DNA from: Aphelenchoides besseyi
Taxonomy: Eukaryota > Nematoda > Chromadorea > Rhabditida > Aphelenchoididae
NCBI GenBank assembly: GCA_024699855.1
Contig: JAMPIQ010000003.1
Coordinates: 1,054,001 to 1,118,000 of the forward strand
Length of the DNA stretch: 64,000 nucleotides
Reading direction: 5' to 3'
Below the pieces are notes generated by a model that was not told the origin of the DNA, did no database searches, and saw only the letters and a program-made list of their open reading frames with translations. This document shows, in pieces, positions 12,098 through 22,105 of this stretch (its first letter is position 1; every line of letters begins with the position of its first letter). The translations under genes and the position numbers were made by a program.

Positions 12098-13084
12098 ATG
12101 GTCTTTTTGGAAATATTTGTCGCCGGATTGGGAATGACCGTTGGCCATCAAGTCAACCAGAAAATGGCAAGTTGAAGAAGAAAACACGAATCTTTACGTT
12201 TCGTTTGCAGTGGCGTTTACAACTCAAGAAAATGGGACTCGTTTCGTCGACGGGAGTTACTTTCGGTGCTCATGGCTACGAGTTGTTGGTTTTGGAGTTG
12301 TTGCAGAAAGTTGAGCGCAATGCCGGTTGGGAGTCGGTGGAGGGCTACAATCAGGCTATTTACGCACTTCAAAGCAATGTTATTCGACCATTAAAGGTCG
12401 AGAAGTTTGCCAACAACTTGAAAACTGGAATATTGCTTCGTGGAGTGGCAGAAGAGTGTGAGCAGATAATTCGCGCAATAGCAACTGAGTTTAATGGCAA
12501 CATGGTGCGTGTTGATGCTTTCGATTTGCTCAATTGCTTTTACGGTTAGTTGAAAAGAAAGTGGCTTCCAACTTCTGTTTAGTCCGATCGCTGTTTCGTG
12601 TGATCAAAAAGCTGCGTCCGGTGATTGTGGTCGTTGACAATGCGGGTGTGTGATTGAATGTCCTAAATCTTTTACTAGTCATTCAGATGTTATTTTGCAA
12701 GAAGCGAGTGGCTATCCGAAGGCTTATCAACTCAAAATGAAGCTTTTGCGTCGTTGGCCAACAGTTGAAGATCAAATCTGTTTGATTGCGACGACCAATT
12801 TGTCTCACGGACTGGATCGTGCATTCATCATGAACACGTTCAAGTTGTCGATTGAAGTCTCTGTAAGTTTCCAGCATTCGTATGATACCGTTTGTGATGT
12901 TCAGCAATACGTTCGCTATTCGCATCCATCATCTACGTTCTTTTCGCCGGCTTCCAAGCAAAAAGTTACGAGCTTCATTTCTTCGGATGCTCCTGGTCCA
13001 TCGGGTTGGAAGCCGTTGCAAAACTCGTTGATTGCCGAACATTCAAAGTGCAAATACAATCATTTAAAGTATCCGAAAATCTAA
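12098..13084 (+). CDS. MSP1/ATAD1-like AAA protein lacking Walker motifs
   Basis: This intact five-exon gene resembles Msp1/ATAD1, the outer mitochondrial membrane AAA ATPase that extracts misplaced tail-anchored proteins. Exon 1 (12098-12166) encodes a hydrophobic N-terminus, MVFLEIFVAGLGMTVGHQVN. It ends at a GCAAGT donor, so intron 1 is of the GC-AG class (12167-12210). Then come LKKMG, GYELLVLELLQKVERNAGWE, NVIRPLKVEKF and GILLRGVAEECEQIIRAI. This last block sits where family members carry G-P-P-G-x-G-K-T. The Walker B position reads RPVIVVVDNADVIL instead of a D-E pair. LIATTNLSHGLDRAF matches the sensor region. The C-terminal half is divergent. It is probably a catalytically dead paralogue. 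Confidence 0.8.
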
Positions 13085-13438
13085 TTAAATCGTGTTTTTG
13101 GAATAGACATTATAAACCGTGTGCTAGTTGAACGACTTATGTTGAGCAGCTATGAACTTTGAAGCACGATTGTTTGTTCAAAAATCTTGCTGTACGCTTT
13201 TAACAACCTTGAGTTTATTTCAAGTCCAACTAAGTTCCGGAAATACCAACTGCACAATCCAATTGCAAACAACCCAGCGAGATAATTTATTTACGATCCA
13301 ACGTAACTCGCACACGGAACAACATTACATTGCATTTTTGATTTTTAGTCAGATACGAAAAATCAAATTAAACATAAAAATTGAATCGAAAACAGTACAG
13401 AGATTGAATTCCTTTCCCAGAATACCATATCTTTAAAC

Positions 13439-14765
13439 ATGAACTGTTTTCCCATTGATTCCAAAGGGTTTGAGATTATCGAATTCGAGGGTTTAGCTTT
13501 TGATCGAAGCCATCTAATTAGTGAGTTACAGCGTCTAACAATGCTATCAACAGGGTTTTAGTTCCTCATCGAGTGATTACTTTTTGTATTTGCATCTTTG
13601 GTTTTGTAACCAACCTTCTTCTAATTGCAATTATCGTTTTCAATTCGGATTTGTTGTGCAATCTTCGAGGAACGGTGCTTGTTGCTGCGATCCTCGAGAC
13701 AGCTTATTGTTTGATTAGTGTTATTGCAATGCCCGTAAGTTTGTTTTAAGCTTTTGATTCATATCAATTCAGTTCATATACATTACTCATGGTCATCTCT
13801 TGTGGTTTGCTAATCACGGTTTTCACTTTCCTAATCAATCGATTGAAACAGCTGTCATAGCAATTAAAGTAGCTTCAACTCCAATGTTTTGGTGTTATTC
13901 GACCTTCCAATACTTTTATCGACTTCATTTAGTAAAACAGTGAGTTGATTGTCAACGTTTCGAACACTGATTTTGTTTTAGTCGAATAGCACCAAAAACT
14001 CTACAGATTTCCATTTACTCGTTTATTCCTCTCTGCTCGGCTGCCGTCTACTGTTACTGTGCAATAGAGAATTTCAATTTATTTGATAGTCTCGACTCTC
14101 GAGTGGCTGACAATCGAGAGTTACTCTTGAATCACTCTGGTTTTCTAATCAACAAAACGAAGATTTTCGAATACGTAAGTTTGGTTTTTGGTTGTGATGG
14201 CTTAAATGGTTGCAGAAAATTAAAGGTAATAGACACACAGATGCATTAAGCGGAATCACAATGTTCGCTAACTACACGATCATTGTATATTGTTCTATTC
14301 AAATACGCAAAACACTAAGATCTGGATCCATCGTGTCGACAACGACGAAGAGAATGAATCGCGAAATGGATCGTATTTTGTTGTTCAATGTAAGAATTGT
14401 TGTTTACTCATTAACTTATTGACTACTAGGCATTATTTCCACTTCTATCCTACATTCTACCTTCGTTTTTCATCATCTACGCAGTTTCGACATGCGATGA
14501 TTATCCCTGGTTGGGCTTTGTTACTCTGATTTCGACCAAGTTTTCGATATTTTGCTGTCCAATATCGTGCATATATTTCATCAGACCTTACAGAAGAACT
14601 GCACAACGTTGGCTGGGAATTGTAAAGGAATCGAAGGTTATCAGAACTAGTGGAACGATCACTCCAATAACGCAAAGACAACTGAAAGCAAAACCATTTC
14701 ATGCCATTCGAGCAATGTCACTTGCAACCGTTTACTATCAAAATAACCGCAGAGCTTTTACTTGA
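13439..14765 (+). CDS. nematode 7TM chemoreceptor-like GPCR (paralogue 2)
   Basis: This intact paralogue of the receptor at 3340 has the same intron positions. Exon 1 encodes MNCFPIDSKGFEIIEF. The following exons give ITFCICIFGFVTNLLLIAII (helix 1), WFANHGFHFPNQSIETAVI, QYFYRLHLVK, a long loop with VADNRELLLNHSGF, MNREMDRILLFN, and the last exon with CDDYPWLGF and CIYFIRPYRRTAQRW. The stop is TGA at 14763-14765. Chemosensory function is inferred from the family. The receptor lies 9 kb from paralogue 1 on the same strand, with unrelated genes between, so it is not a simple tandem array. Confidence 0.87.
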
Positions 14766-14942
14766 TAAATACATTCCAACATGTTGGCTACAAGATCACA
14801 AAGAAACGAAGTCACTAGACCGCAGTTTTCGTTTTCTAATTCGAACTTTTGCGACAATTCGGACTGTTGAGGAGGCGGTGGCATTATGCGATTTCTATAA
14901 AAACGAGTTTATTCGATTTGTCTGTTTCTCACCTGTGAGTTT

Positions 14943-15890
14943 CTAATTCGAGAATTTGGCAACGAAATTGTTCATTTGATTAAGAACATCGAATTCGAAA
15001 GTCTGAAAGATGACTTTTATTGACGTTTGTGTTTGACTTGAAATTCGATTTGGCGAAAGACAATGAATCCTTTTTGATTTTGTTTGGACCTCTTCTTGTA
15101 GAGTTCGTTCGCCTTCGTCGCGTTTTCGATCTTCTTGATCGACAGACTTTCTTCGGTTTGTTGTTGTGCCATTTGACGGTTTGCCATTCGGTTGAGTTGA
15201 TCGCGGCACTTGTTAACGAGACGTTCGAGAGTTGGCGCTGTGATCGTCGAGTTCTTTCAGGACTAATTCTTGCAACGTTGCGTCTTCGAGGCGGTTGAAT
15301 AACAGTGCGAAAAGAAGGCACTTCACGTCGTCATCGGACAATGTTGACCGTTTGCACGTGAAGAATTTCGCGTTGATACGCTCCCCTAGGTTATCGATCG
15401 ACTCTCCGTTTTCATGCCGAATAGAAAAGACCTGAAATCGACGCTAGAAAGTTGTAGTAAGATCTTTAAAATGTTGACTTAGCTTTTGGATTAGTTCTTC
15501 AAACTCCATTGCTTCTGATTTCTTCGGGAGTGACCAGGTGGTGAACCGAGTGCACTCTGTGCTTTCAAAAGAGTTTAGAACAATTGATTTGTGCTTGACA
15601 GCTTGTCATCCTTGATCATCGCTTCGAATCGTTCGAACCATTTCTCAAAAGTTTTGTAATTTGGTGGGTCGTACGTAAACTTCTCGACTACTTGCTGAAT
15701 GGACCCCACGTTTTGGATTGATGACTAGACGACTTGACTTTGGTCGACGCGTTTGAGAGTGATGACGAGAGGGTCGTGTTTGGAATTTGATTGTCGTTCG
15801 ATTTGAGTTCGAGCTCGATCATCTCCTCTGCGTCTTCTTTCGCCTTATGGAAATTCATTTTGGTTGCGTATTTGGTCAATTTGTCGTCGT
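14943..15890 (-). mobile_element. retrotransposon gag-like relic
   Basis: Minus-strand fragments in two or three frames read like a retroelement gag. An upstream part contains TKYATKMNFHKAKEDAEE. Then comes EKFTYDPPNYKTFEKWFERF, followed in another frame by RRFQVFSIRHENGESIDNLG and CLLFALLFNRLEDATLQELV, and a basic end. The F-E-K-W-F-E-R-F and H-E-N-G-E-S-I blocks are typical of LTR-element capsid regions in nematodes. Stop codons interrupt the frames and no pol region or LTR is visible, so this is a remnant. Its edge lies within about 20 bases of the duplication breakpoint at 15909. Confidence 0.62.
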
Positions 15891-15908
15891 TCTCTTCCTG
15901 GAGCCCTA

Positions 15909-16323
15909 GCGTTTCTTTGATTGTGATTTAGGCGAACAGTCTTGATCCATTGGTCGTTTGGGGCATCACTGTTGCAGTCATGACTCTCCTCTATCTCGGC
16001 ACTGCATTCTCACTCGGAGTTTGGACTTATCGTCGGAATAAACAGGTAAACAGTGAGTTAAATTCTGTTCATTTCGACCTTCAGATCGTGCAAAAAGAAG
16101 CGTATCTGGTGGTCTCTGAGCAGTCGTTGACAACCGTTGGCAGTGAGAATAAGTGATCTTTTTGTGCAAATAAATGATTGAATTCTGAGCAGTCAATGAA
16201 GAGGTTTATGAGCGGAAACATGAAAAACAAATTGAAATCACCACCCCTTCTCGACATTCGATTGTTCAGCCACCAGCTCCAGTTTCGGTTCCAGCCATCC
16301 TATTTCGTTCACTTCAACTTTGA
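15909..16323 (+). pseudogene. 5'-truncated copy of the small membrane protein gene at 44862
   Basis: Exons 2-4 of the gene at 44862 are present: DPLVVWGITVAVMTLLYLG (membrane segment), WTYRRNKQ, IVQKEAYLVVSEQSLTTVG and INEEVYERKHEKQIEITTP, with TGA at 16321. The exon that carries the start codon in the other copy is absent because the duplication boundary lies in that intron. Several residues differ from the right copy near the edge. Without a new promoter and start it cannot make the same protein. Confidence 0.7.
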
Positions 16324-16512
16324 TCGTGTGTTCTCCTCTCTCCTTCAATGGTTCCGTTCCTCCGAGTCATCAGCTTTGTTCCGCGATTTCTTCGTTTCAG
16401 CCGGAGATCCTTTCGCATTGATGGCGCTCAGAACTCGGGCATCGGCAACGTTCAGATTTCCGGATTGAAACTTCTTGATTGAAAACTGAAAGTGAGAGTT
16501 AAATCTTGAAGC

Positions 16513-16758
16513 GTGAAACAAACAAGTGTCTTCGATTGCATATTTGTGGAACGACAATCCAAAAGAAACTCAATCGACTGGATTGCAAAGAAACAAAGTA
16601 CGTACAAACCGTTTCATTCCTGTTCAGTTGATCATTATCTTGACCTTCAAGCAGAAGCTAAGATTCTTGGCGACATGATTACAAAACAAGAAAGTGAATG
16701 TCTCCGATCAATGCTTTGTATTCAAGCTCTCTCAAGTGGATCACGTAAACAAAAATGA
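16513..16758 (+). CDS. 3' exons of an unrecognised small gene (left copy)
   Basis: Two pieces join in frame across a short intron (about 16602-16629, GTACGT donor, TTCAG acceptor). They give FVERQSKRNSIDWIAKKQ, then DHYLDLQAEAKILGDMITKQ and a basic end, SSGSRKQK. Compared with the right copy, this copy lacks 3 bases in the exon (in frame) and 2 bases in the intron. That pattern is what a coding exon would tolerate. No start codon or upstream exon was identified, and I know no family. Confidence 0.4.
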   Translation: MKQTSVFDCIFVERQSKRNSIDWIAKKQSTYKPFHSCSVDHYLDLQAEAKILGDMITKQESECLRSMLCIQALSSGSRKQK

Positions 16759-16943
16759 CGTTTATCTTACACGTGAAATCACGATGATAAGTTGGTTGTT
16801 GACAGAACTAAGCGGATTAACAGACCTTTTAGAGTTCAGAAACCAGCGGAAGTGATGTAAACATGTGCCGTTCAATAGAAATAAAAGCGGTTTCCGAATT
16901 GTCAATGAGTTGAAATTGGTCAATTCAGTCACAGTCATTTGGG

Positions 16944-16950
16944 TATATAA
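16944..16950 (+). promoter_or_regulatory. TATA box of the small secreted protein gene
   Basis: TATATAA in GGGTATATAAACG lies about 60 bases upstream of the ATG at 17008. The same element precedes the duplicate gene at 45924. Confidence 0.55.
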
Positions 16951-17007
16951 ACGAACTCTGAAGTCCAGTTCTTCAATATACAATTCGGCTTCATTCCGAA
17001 CTTCAAG

Positions 17008-17329
17008 ATGTTCACTCAAAAAATGATCACCGTCTTTGTCGTCGTTGGAGTCGTGAGTTCTCGTCTTTTGGTTTCATCTGAGTTTCTGATTTCAGTTGAT
17101 GGCTACCTTCGCTTCTTCTGCTCCAGTCGATGTCTTGCCGCCGGTAATCGGAGAAGTCGTCGAAGAAGTGGTCGGTGAAGTCGAGGAAATTGCCAGTGGA
17201 TTGGAAGAACTGGCGAGTGGTGCAAGTGGAAGCGGGGCGGAGATCACTTCTGTCATCGACTATCTGATCAAATTGCTCGAAAAGGAGTTAAACTTGATCG
17301 AAGGCTCTGGATCGGGACTTTCTCTTTGA
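17008..17329 (+). CDS. small acidic secreted protein (left copy)
   Basis: Two exons, 17008-17052 and 17096-17329, encode about 92 residues. The N-terminus is a signal peptide (MITVFVVVGVLMATFASSA), with likely cleavage after S-S-A. The mature part is acidic, with a repetitive valine/glutamate stretch (IGEVVEEVVGEVEEIASG), a Gly/Ser patch and an amphipathic helix (VIDYLIKLLEKELNLIEG). It resembles short secreted peptides common in nematodes, but I recognise no family. AATAAA follows the stop. The coding sequence matches the copy at 45988. Confidence 0.75.
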
Positions 17330-17493
17330 ATCGAAATTAGGAACAAATAAATTCATTGGATTAACTTGTATTTGTTTACTCACAATAAATGAAAAGCATA
17401 ATTGAAGATGTTTCTATGTATTCCCAGGAATACGAACGGTTTGTGGATCTTAAGCACGTTTAAGAATAATCACAAAGTTCATTACAAAAACAA

Positions 17494-17736
17494 TCAACAT
17501 TTAAGAGCCGAATAGACACGCATCAACAATACCTTGGAATACAAGAGACTTTCTATTTCCGTCGAGCTCATGATCAACTTGTAGTTCTCGGCACTGCGTT
17601 TGACGAACTTCAAAGCAAAGTCAATGAGTTCCGAGTCATCGTGTTTCACAGCCACGTTTTCCAAAGAGAACGTGCGCTTCAACGACTTCAAAAATGACTT
17701 CTGAAACACAAACAATAATAAAAACAAGCTCTTCAA
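17494..17736 (-). CDS. unrecognised exon on the minus strand (left copy)
   Basis: The exon reads SFLKSLKRTFSLENVAVKHD, then ELIDFALKFVKRSAENYKLI and LLYSKVLLMRVYSALKC before the stop. A 40-nt intron precedes it (TTTCAG acceptor at about 17697). Upstream, on the same strand, KPVMIIEAAIRSLGHLKYDR and LNELHCW look coding, but an in-frame TAA and a phase mismatch prevent a clean join. The structure is the same in the right copy. The gene is either a pseudogene older than the duplication or has a splice pattern I did not find. Confidence 0.35.
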   Translation of the reverse strand: MKSLFLLLFVFQKSFLKSLKRTFSLENVAVKHDDSELIDFALKFVKRSAENYKLIMSSTEIESLLYSKVLLMRVYSALKC

Positions 17737-18194
17737 TTACCATTTATGGCTTTCTAACGCGGTGGACTCATTAATGATAATTTTTGAATTTGTAGTTGAC
17801 TCAACAACCATCATGTTTCCAAGGCATTACGTCCAGCAATGAAGCTCGTTCAAACAAATAGCCCGATCGTATTTCAAATGCCCTAAAGAACGTATCGCCG
17901 CTTCGATAATCATAACCGGCTTTCCTCGACAATCATTCTCATGCGAACGCAACCATATCTTTTTGCAGCTGATTGGGAACAACAATGACGGTTATTCACT
18001 AGAGGTCATTGGCGTTTGGATAATTGAAAGGAACGCGATTTGAAAATTTTGGTTAACAAAGGAGCTTGGCGTGGTTAGTGAGATCGGAAACTGACCTCGA
18101 GTAATGCGGAGGCAAAGAGTTCGGGATATAAGAGGCCCTGAATGGAAGCAAGTTTCATCAGTTAGTGAACGGTCACCTTCGTGCAGATCGGAAA

Positions 18195-19442
18195 ATGGAG
18201 CAAGCGAATGAACACCAAAATTTGTTCGAAAACGCGACATTTTTCGTCAACAACGCAAAATACGAAAACTTAGTCGATCAGGTAAGTCTTACGGTAATTT
18301 AATTTTTTCATTTTTTGTTTATTAGGCTGCTTCAATTCGCAAAGTAATATTGCTGGGTGGCGACAAAAACTGCGTACCCATTTGGTGGTGCAGTTTTGTC
18401 GCAAACGAGCACTATGCGAATACAACAATCTTATGTTGTACGCCGAGATGATTGGTTTGGTTCATGACGAGAAGCTTTGCGACCAGATCGTATTTGAAAG
18501 CGTAAAGGTGATCAACGAGATCCTTTACGCAAACGTCGTGAACGAGGAAGCAAAAGAAGAGCTCCGAAGAATTGGCACATTCATTGGTCTGCTGACATTG
18601 GCACATAACATCCCTATTGTCGCTAGTACCGCCGACTTCGAACGGATGTTAGTTGACGCAACGGTCTCAGAGAATTTACAACAGATGTCTCTTATGGTCG
18701 TTTTGATCACACATCTTCTCAAGTACTGCGAACGGAGCACTGTAAGTCGGAACTATACAGTTTCCGATTAATCTTTACTTTAGATTTTCAAAAAAGAGTG
18801 CCCTTGGGTCTCTCGTATCATCGCGGTGTTGAAGGAGATTCACGACGACCACCAAACAGACATTTCCGTTCGGTGGGAAATTGATCGCTTTTTGGAGAAC
18901 TTGGACAACACAACATCTACTACCAACAACACAAGCAATCGTTTTCTGATGAAAGTCGAATGAATGAACTGACAAGCACAAATAACTCTAAAGAATCAAC
19001 ATATCATCGATACGACTACTCTTCGTCACCAAAAATGATTGCACTCGGAATTATTACGCCGAGAACACGTATGATGTGGATATGGATGCAGAAGGAAATC
19101 CAATTGTGCCGCCAATGAGTCAACAGCTCTCAACACCACAATTTCTTGAAGCATTTCAACAACCTTTTTGTGCTTCTGATTGGAGTATGCCGGAAGTAAC
19201 AAACGCTCACAGCGAGTTATTTAATACGAATTTCCCATCAACTCGACCTTACTATTGGTCTCAACAAAATAGCAATCCGCCTGTCTTTTTTTCCGGAGGT
19301 TGGTTTTCAATGATTTTCAATTAAACTTTTTGGGGTTTTAGTTCCGAACGATAATAACCTCGATGGAATGTTCATTCAGCCTTTGATTGCTCCTTTGGAC
19401 TTCTGTGATGCACCGGGTTTCTTCATTTATCCACCTCAATGA
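18195..19442 (+). pseudogene. CNOT1 MIF4G-like gene, frameshifted left copy
   Basis: This is the duplicate of the intact gene at 47175. Exon 1 (MEQANEHQNLFENATFFVNN) is unchanged. Relative to the right copy, three 2-base insertions occur, at GACAAAAACTG (about 18362), AACAACACAAGC (about 18929) and ACCAAAAATGATT (about 19030). The first shifts the frame from the start of exon 2 until the third restores it, so most of the MIF4G region would be mistranslated. Either this copy is a young pseudogene or the tracts contain sequencing errors. Confidence 0.7.
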
Positions 19443-19537
19443 AGCAATGGAGATCGTGTTTCCTTATTAATCAACATTTTCTGTTTAACTGTGTTGTTTT
19501 TTTGATTCATAAACTTGTTGTCTTTAAAGATTTGCAA

Positions 19538-19768
19538 CTAAATGAAAATGATTATAAGAAAGTAACTTCTATTAGGTTGATGAGTGTAGTTTTCTATAGC
19601 AACGTAAAGCGATTGCCATTGTTGTTGGGATTCATGTTTCACTTGTTCTAAAACACCAACACTTGGTGACAACAATTCAGTCACAGCAACCTCTTCATTC
19701 GACCCCTTTGCTTCTAAATCGTAACGACTGTTAACATAAACACCGAAAAACAAGACCAAGTAATTCAT
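19538..19768 (-). CDS. short putative secreted protein (left copy)
   Basis: A single open frame starts with a hydrophobic leader (MNYLVLFFGVYVNS). It continues with VAVTELLSPSVGVLEQVKHE and ends in a hydrophobic stretch. The same frame is preserved in the right copy with one residue change (G to E). No family is recognised and there is no independent support. Confidence 0.3.
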   Translation of the reverse strand: MNYLVLFFGVYVNSRYDLEAKGSNEEVAVTELLSPSVGVLEQVKHESQQQWQSLYVAIENYTHQPNRSYFLIIIFI

Positions 19769-19848
19769 TGGCTATGAACACGAACGGAACTTCCGAGTAC
19801 GTGATGGACAATCACTATTGACACTCAATCAGGACCACAGTGTTTATT

Positions 19849-20034
19849 TCATGTGTCTAAGCCGAACAAAGAAGTCGTATGTACTCGGATGGACTTTGTT
19901 TGCCGTCCATGTTCTTCAACCCGAATTCGCTTTTCTGTTGCGGACATTCTTCGGCCTTCTCGATTGGTTGTGCGACTTCTGGTTTCTTCCTCGTTTTCAT
20001 CATCCTGAACTCGAGAAGTAATCTCCAAACACAA
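19849..20034 (-). CDS. 3' exon of a charged-protein gene (left copy)
   Basis: The minus-strand exon reads QDDENEEETRSRTTNREG and EKRIRVEEHGRQTKSIRV, ending FGLDT at the stop (19849). It joins through a short intron to ...LEEVEND upstream. At the right edge of the duplication (20060) the upstream exon changes. Here it reads RGPPETRLRQAEILEEVEND, whereas the other copy has MIAKLEELTKNKKKEEVEND. The opposite strand is open too, but the spliced charged frame looks more convincing. The function is unknown. Confidence 0.4.
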   Translation of the reverse strand: MCLEITSRVQDDENEEETRSRTTNREGRRMSATEKRIRVEEHGRQTKSIRVHTTSLFGLDT

Positions 20035-20060
20035 AGTTAACTGTCATTCTCAACTTCTTC

Positions 20061-20714
20061 TAAGATTTCCGCTTGTCGAAGACGCGTTTCGGGCGGACCG
20101 CGCTTGCTGGTTTGTTCGCGAGAGTGAGTTCAGGCTCCAATGTAGCGTTTGTATTTTGCGGTCTTCACGCCTTCGAGTTTTTGTGCTTTTGGGAATAAAT
20201 CGTTTGCTCTTTTGTCGAACTTTTTCGATGAGACACTAAGGGCGTAGTTGTTTGAGCGGTATGATGCAATGAGTTAATTCCGAATCTGTCAGACAAAATT
20301 AAACGCAATGAACCTTTTGGGATCCAAATTCTCACGGTTGTGTGCTTTTCATTTGAACTGAAAGTTAAACTCGACATCATTTCTAAACGCTACTGATTGT
20401 ATTCCCGATACGAAAAACGAATTCAACGTTGGAAACCATCTAAATGTTTAATGGAAGTTGATCGGCAATTTGTATTGTTTTTGCATTCCGATTGAACTTT
20501 TGCGAAGTTCTTCAACGGAAATCGGCAAATTCGACACCTCAAATTGCTACGTACTTTCAGTTTCGATCTTCGGTTTAGGGATCCCAGACGATCTCTGATC
20601 CCGTTTCCGACTTCATTTAAAACCATCAAATTTGAAGCAAGATCACCAGAAAAGTTGTTGGAGCTGCGAAGAAAAATCAACTGGAAACTCAATTGGCACA
20701 ACTGGAGACGACAT
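20061..20714 (-). CDS. coding-like minus-strand stretch feeding the charged-protein exon
   Basis: Several minus-strand pieces look coding: MSSPVVPIEFPVDFSSQLQQ (start at 20714), VSNLPISVEELRKSSIGMQK, YALSVSSKKFDKRANDLFPK followed by QKLEGVKTAKYKRYIGA, and RGPPETRLRQAEILEEVEND. They suggest a multi-exon gene whose last exon is at 19849-20034 inside the duplication. I could not close all splice junctions and do not recognise the family. Confidence 0.3.
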
Positions 20715-20739
20715 TTCTCTCCTTGGAAGCTGTAAAAAT

Positions 20740-22100
20740 GCCCACTTCGAATTGTCGAGATACTCGAGTTTTTACGCGCCTCAGTTTACCTTATTCGATA
20801 GTTTGTGCAGTTCGAGGCCGCTTCAACCCCGCAGTTTGCTCGCGATTTGTCGAACCGTGACGTCGGAAGTGAGTCCGCTGTTCGATTGTTTGCTCATTGT
20901 CGGGCGCAGCGACTTTCTTTTTCCTTCACACGCTTAACACAACTGATTAGATGAGCGGCAATGATGAAGGTGGGACAAGAGTGAAATTTTCACCAAAACT
21001 TTTTTGGTTTGTTTCCGTTTTTGGCTTTTAATGTTTGAGCAGAGATCCCGCACTTGTGGCCAACATTCGTTCATTTCACATGTTCACAAGGGAATTGATG
21101 CGCAAACTGTGCTCCCGTTCGACCTTTGTATAAAACTTCAACGTCACTTAATTGCATCTCCAAAAATTGTCGAGTTGAATCGTTTTGCACTTGTACTTCT
21201 GATCTAATTAGTGTGCTCGCGAATTGGTTTTCCTACCGTTGACTTTGCAGACCTCAAACTTTCTGGTTTGCAGGTATTCGAACGACCACGCAAATTTCAT
21301 GTCTTCGACGGAACTCATTTCTGAGCATATTCTTCGTTTGACTGCAGCAGTTCACGTAATCACCTAACCGCGTGTTATTTTTGAGTTCCGTCAAAGTTGA
21401 AGTGACGAGTTAAATGCCAATTAAAAGTTTGGGCTTTTGCTTATTCGACTTTCGTCATCCGAGGGTTTTCGGTCATTTAATCTCGTGGCCTACGATTCTG
21501 TTTTGTCTTAATTTGGTTTTGTGTCATTAGATGTTGTTGCCACTAAACCCTCGACATTTTTGATGCATCACCATCAAACAAAACAGAAAACTCGTAGTCT
21601 AATTGTGTAACCAGAAAGATCGTCTCTGAGTGTCGCTTTTGAACTCAACTAGTAGGCGACGAGAAAATTGCTGCGCACACAAATCAAAGTGTTTGCTATT
21701 GGAAACATTGGTCGATCTTTGCGTTTGTAGTTCGAAACAGCGAAGTTTGATTCTTTTTATTCAGAGATCAAACTTTTGAATGCGAAATCAAATTGTTCTT
21801 TGGGTTCGGGAATAGGAAACTCCCGAATCGAAATAGATCTCTGATATTGCGGAAACAATTTGTTCATTCGTTCATTGGTCACTAGTTGGTTCTTGCTTGG
21901 ATATATGATGTACTCGGGTTTTAAAACACAAAACATGCATTTCGATGATAATTCGCTTGAGCAGAAAGTTAAGGGTTGATGTTTGAGGTTACATTAACTA
22001 AATGTAATCTTTAGCGTTTATTAGCATCCCAAAATATCCGGTTTCTGAACTTGTTGAGGGGATACACGTTATTGAAATTCGATAGTTTATTTGTCTTTGT
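20740..22100 (+). other. intergenic region upstream of the nuclear receptor gene
   Basis: This spacer is about 1.3 kb long. It is AT-rich with no frame or repeat I can support. It probably contains the promoter of the receptor gene at 22106. Confidence 0.4.
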
Positions 22101-22105
22101 GTTCT

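Larger units (their letters stand above)
15909..20060 (+). repeat. segmental duplication, left copy (matches 44883-49034)
   Basis: The block is a direct copy of 44883-49034, and both are 4152 bp. By eye they are nearly identical apart from a handful of substitutions and about eight short indels. Substitutions cluster in the first 90 bases. The left edge falls inside an intron of the first gene, removing its start exon. The CNOT1-like gene here carries three 2-base insertions relative to the other copy. This copy therefore looks derived and decaying. Confidence 0.95.

Noticed and set aside
19818..20021. Hydrophobic plus-strand frame (and its duplicate at 48792)
   Set aside because: It is the complement of a charged minus-strand exon that splices well. 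Antisense of Glu/Lys-rich coding often looks hydrophobic.
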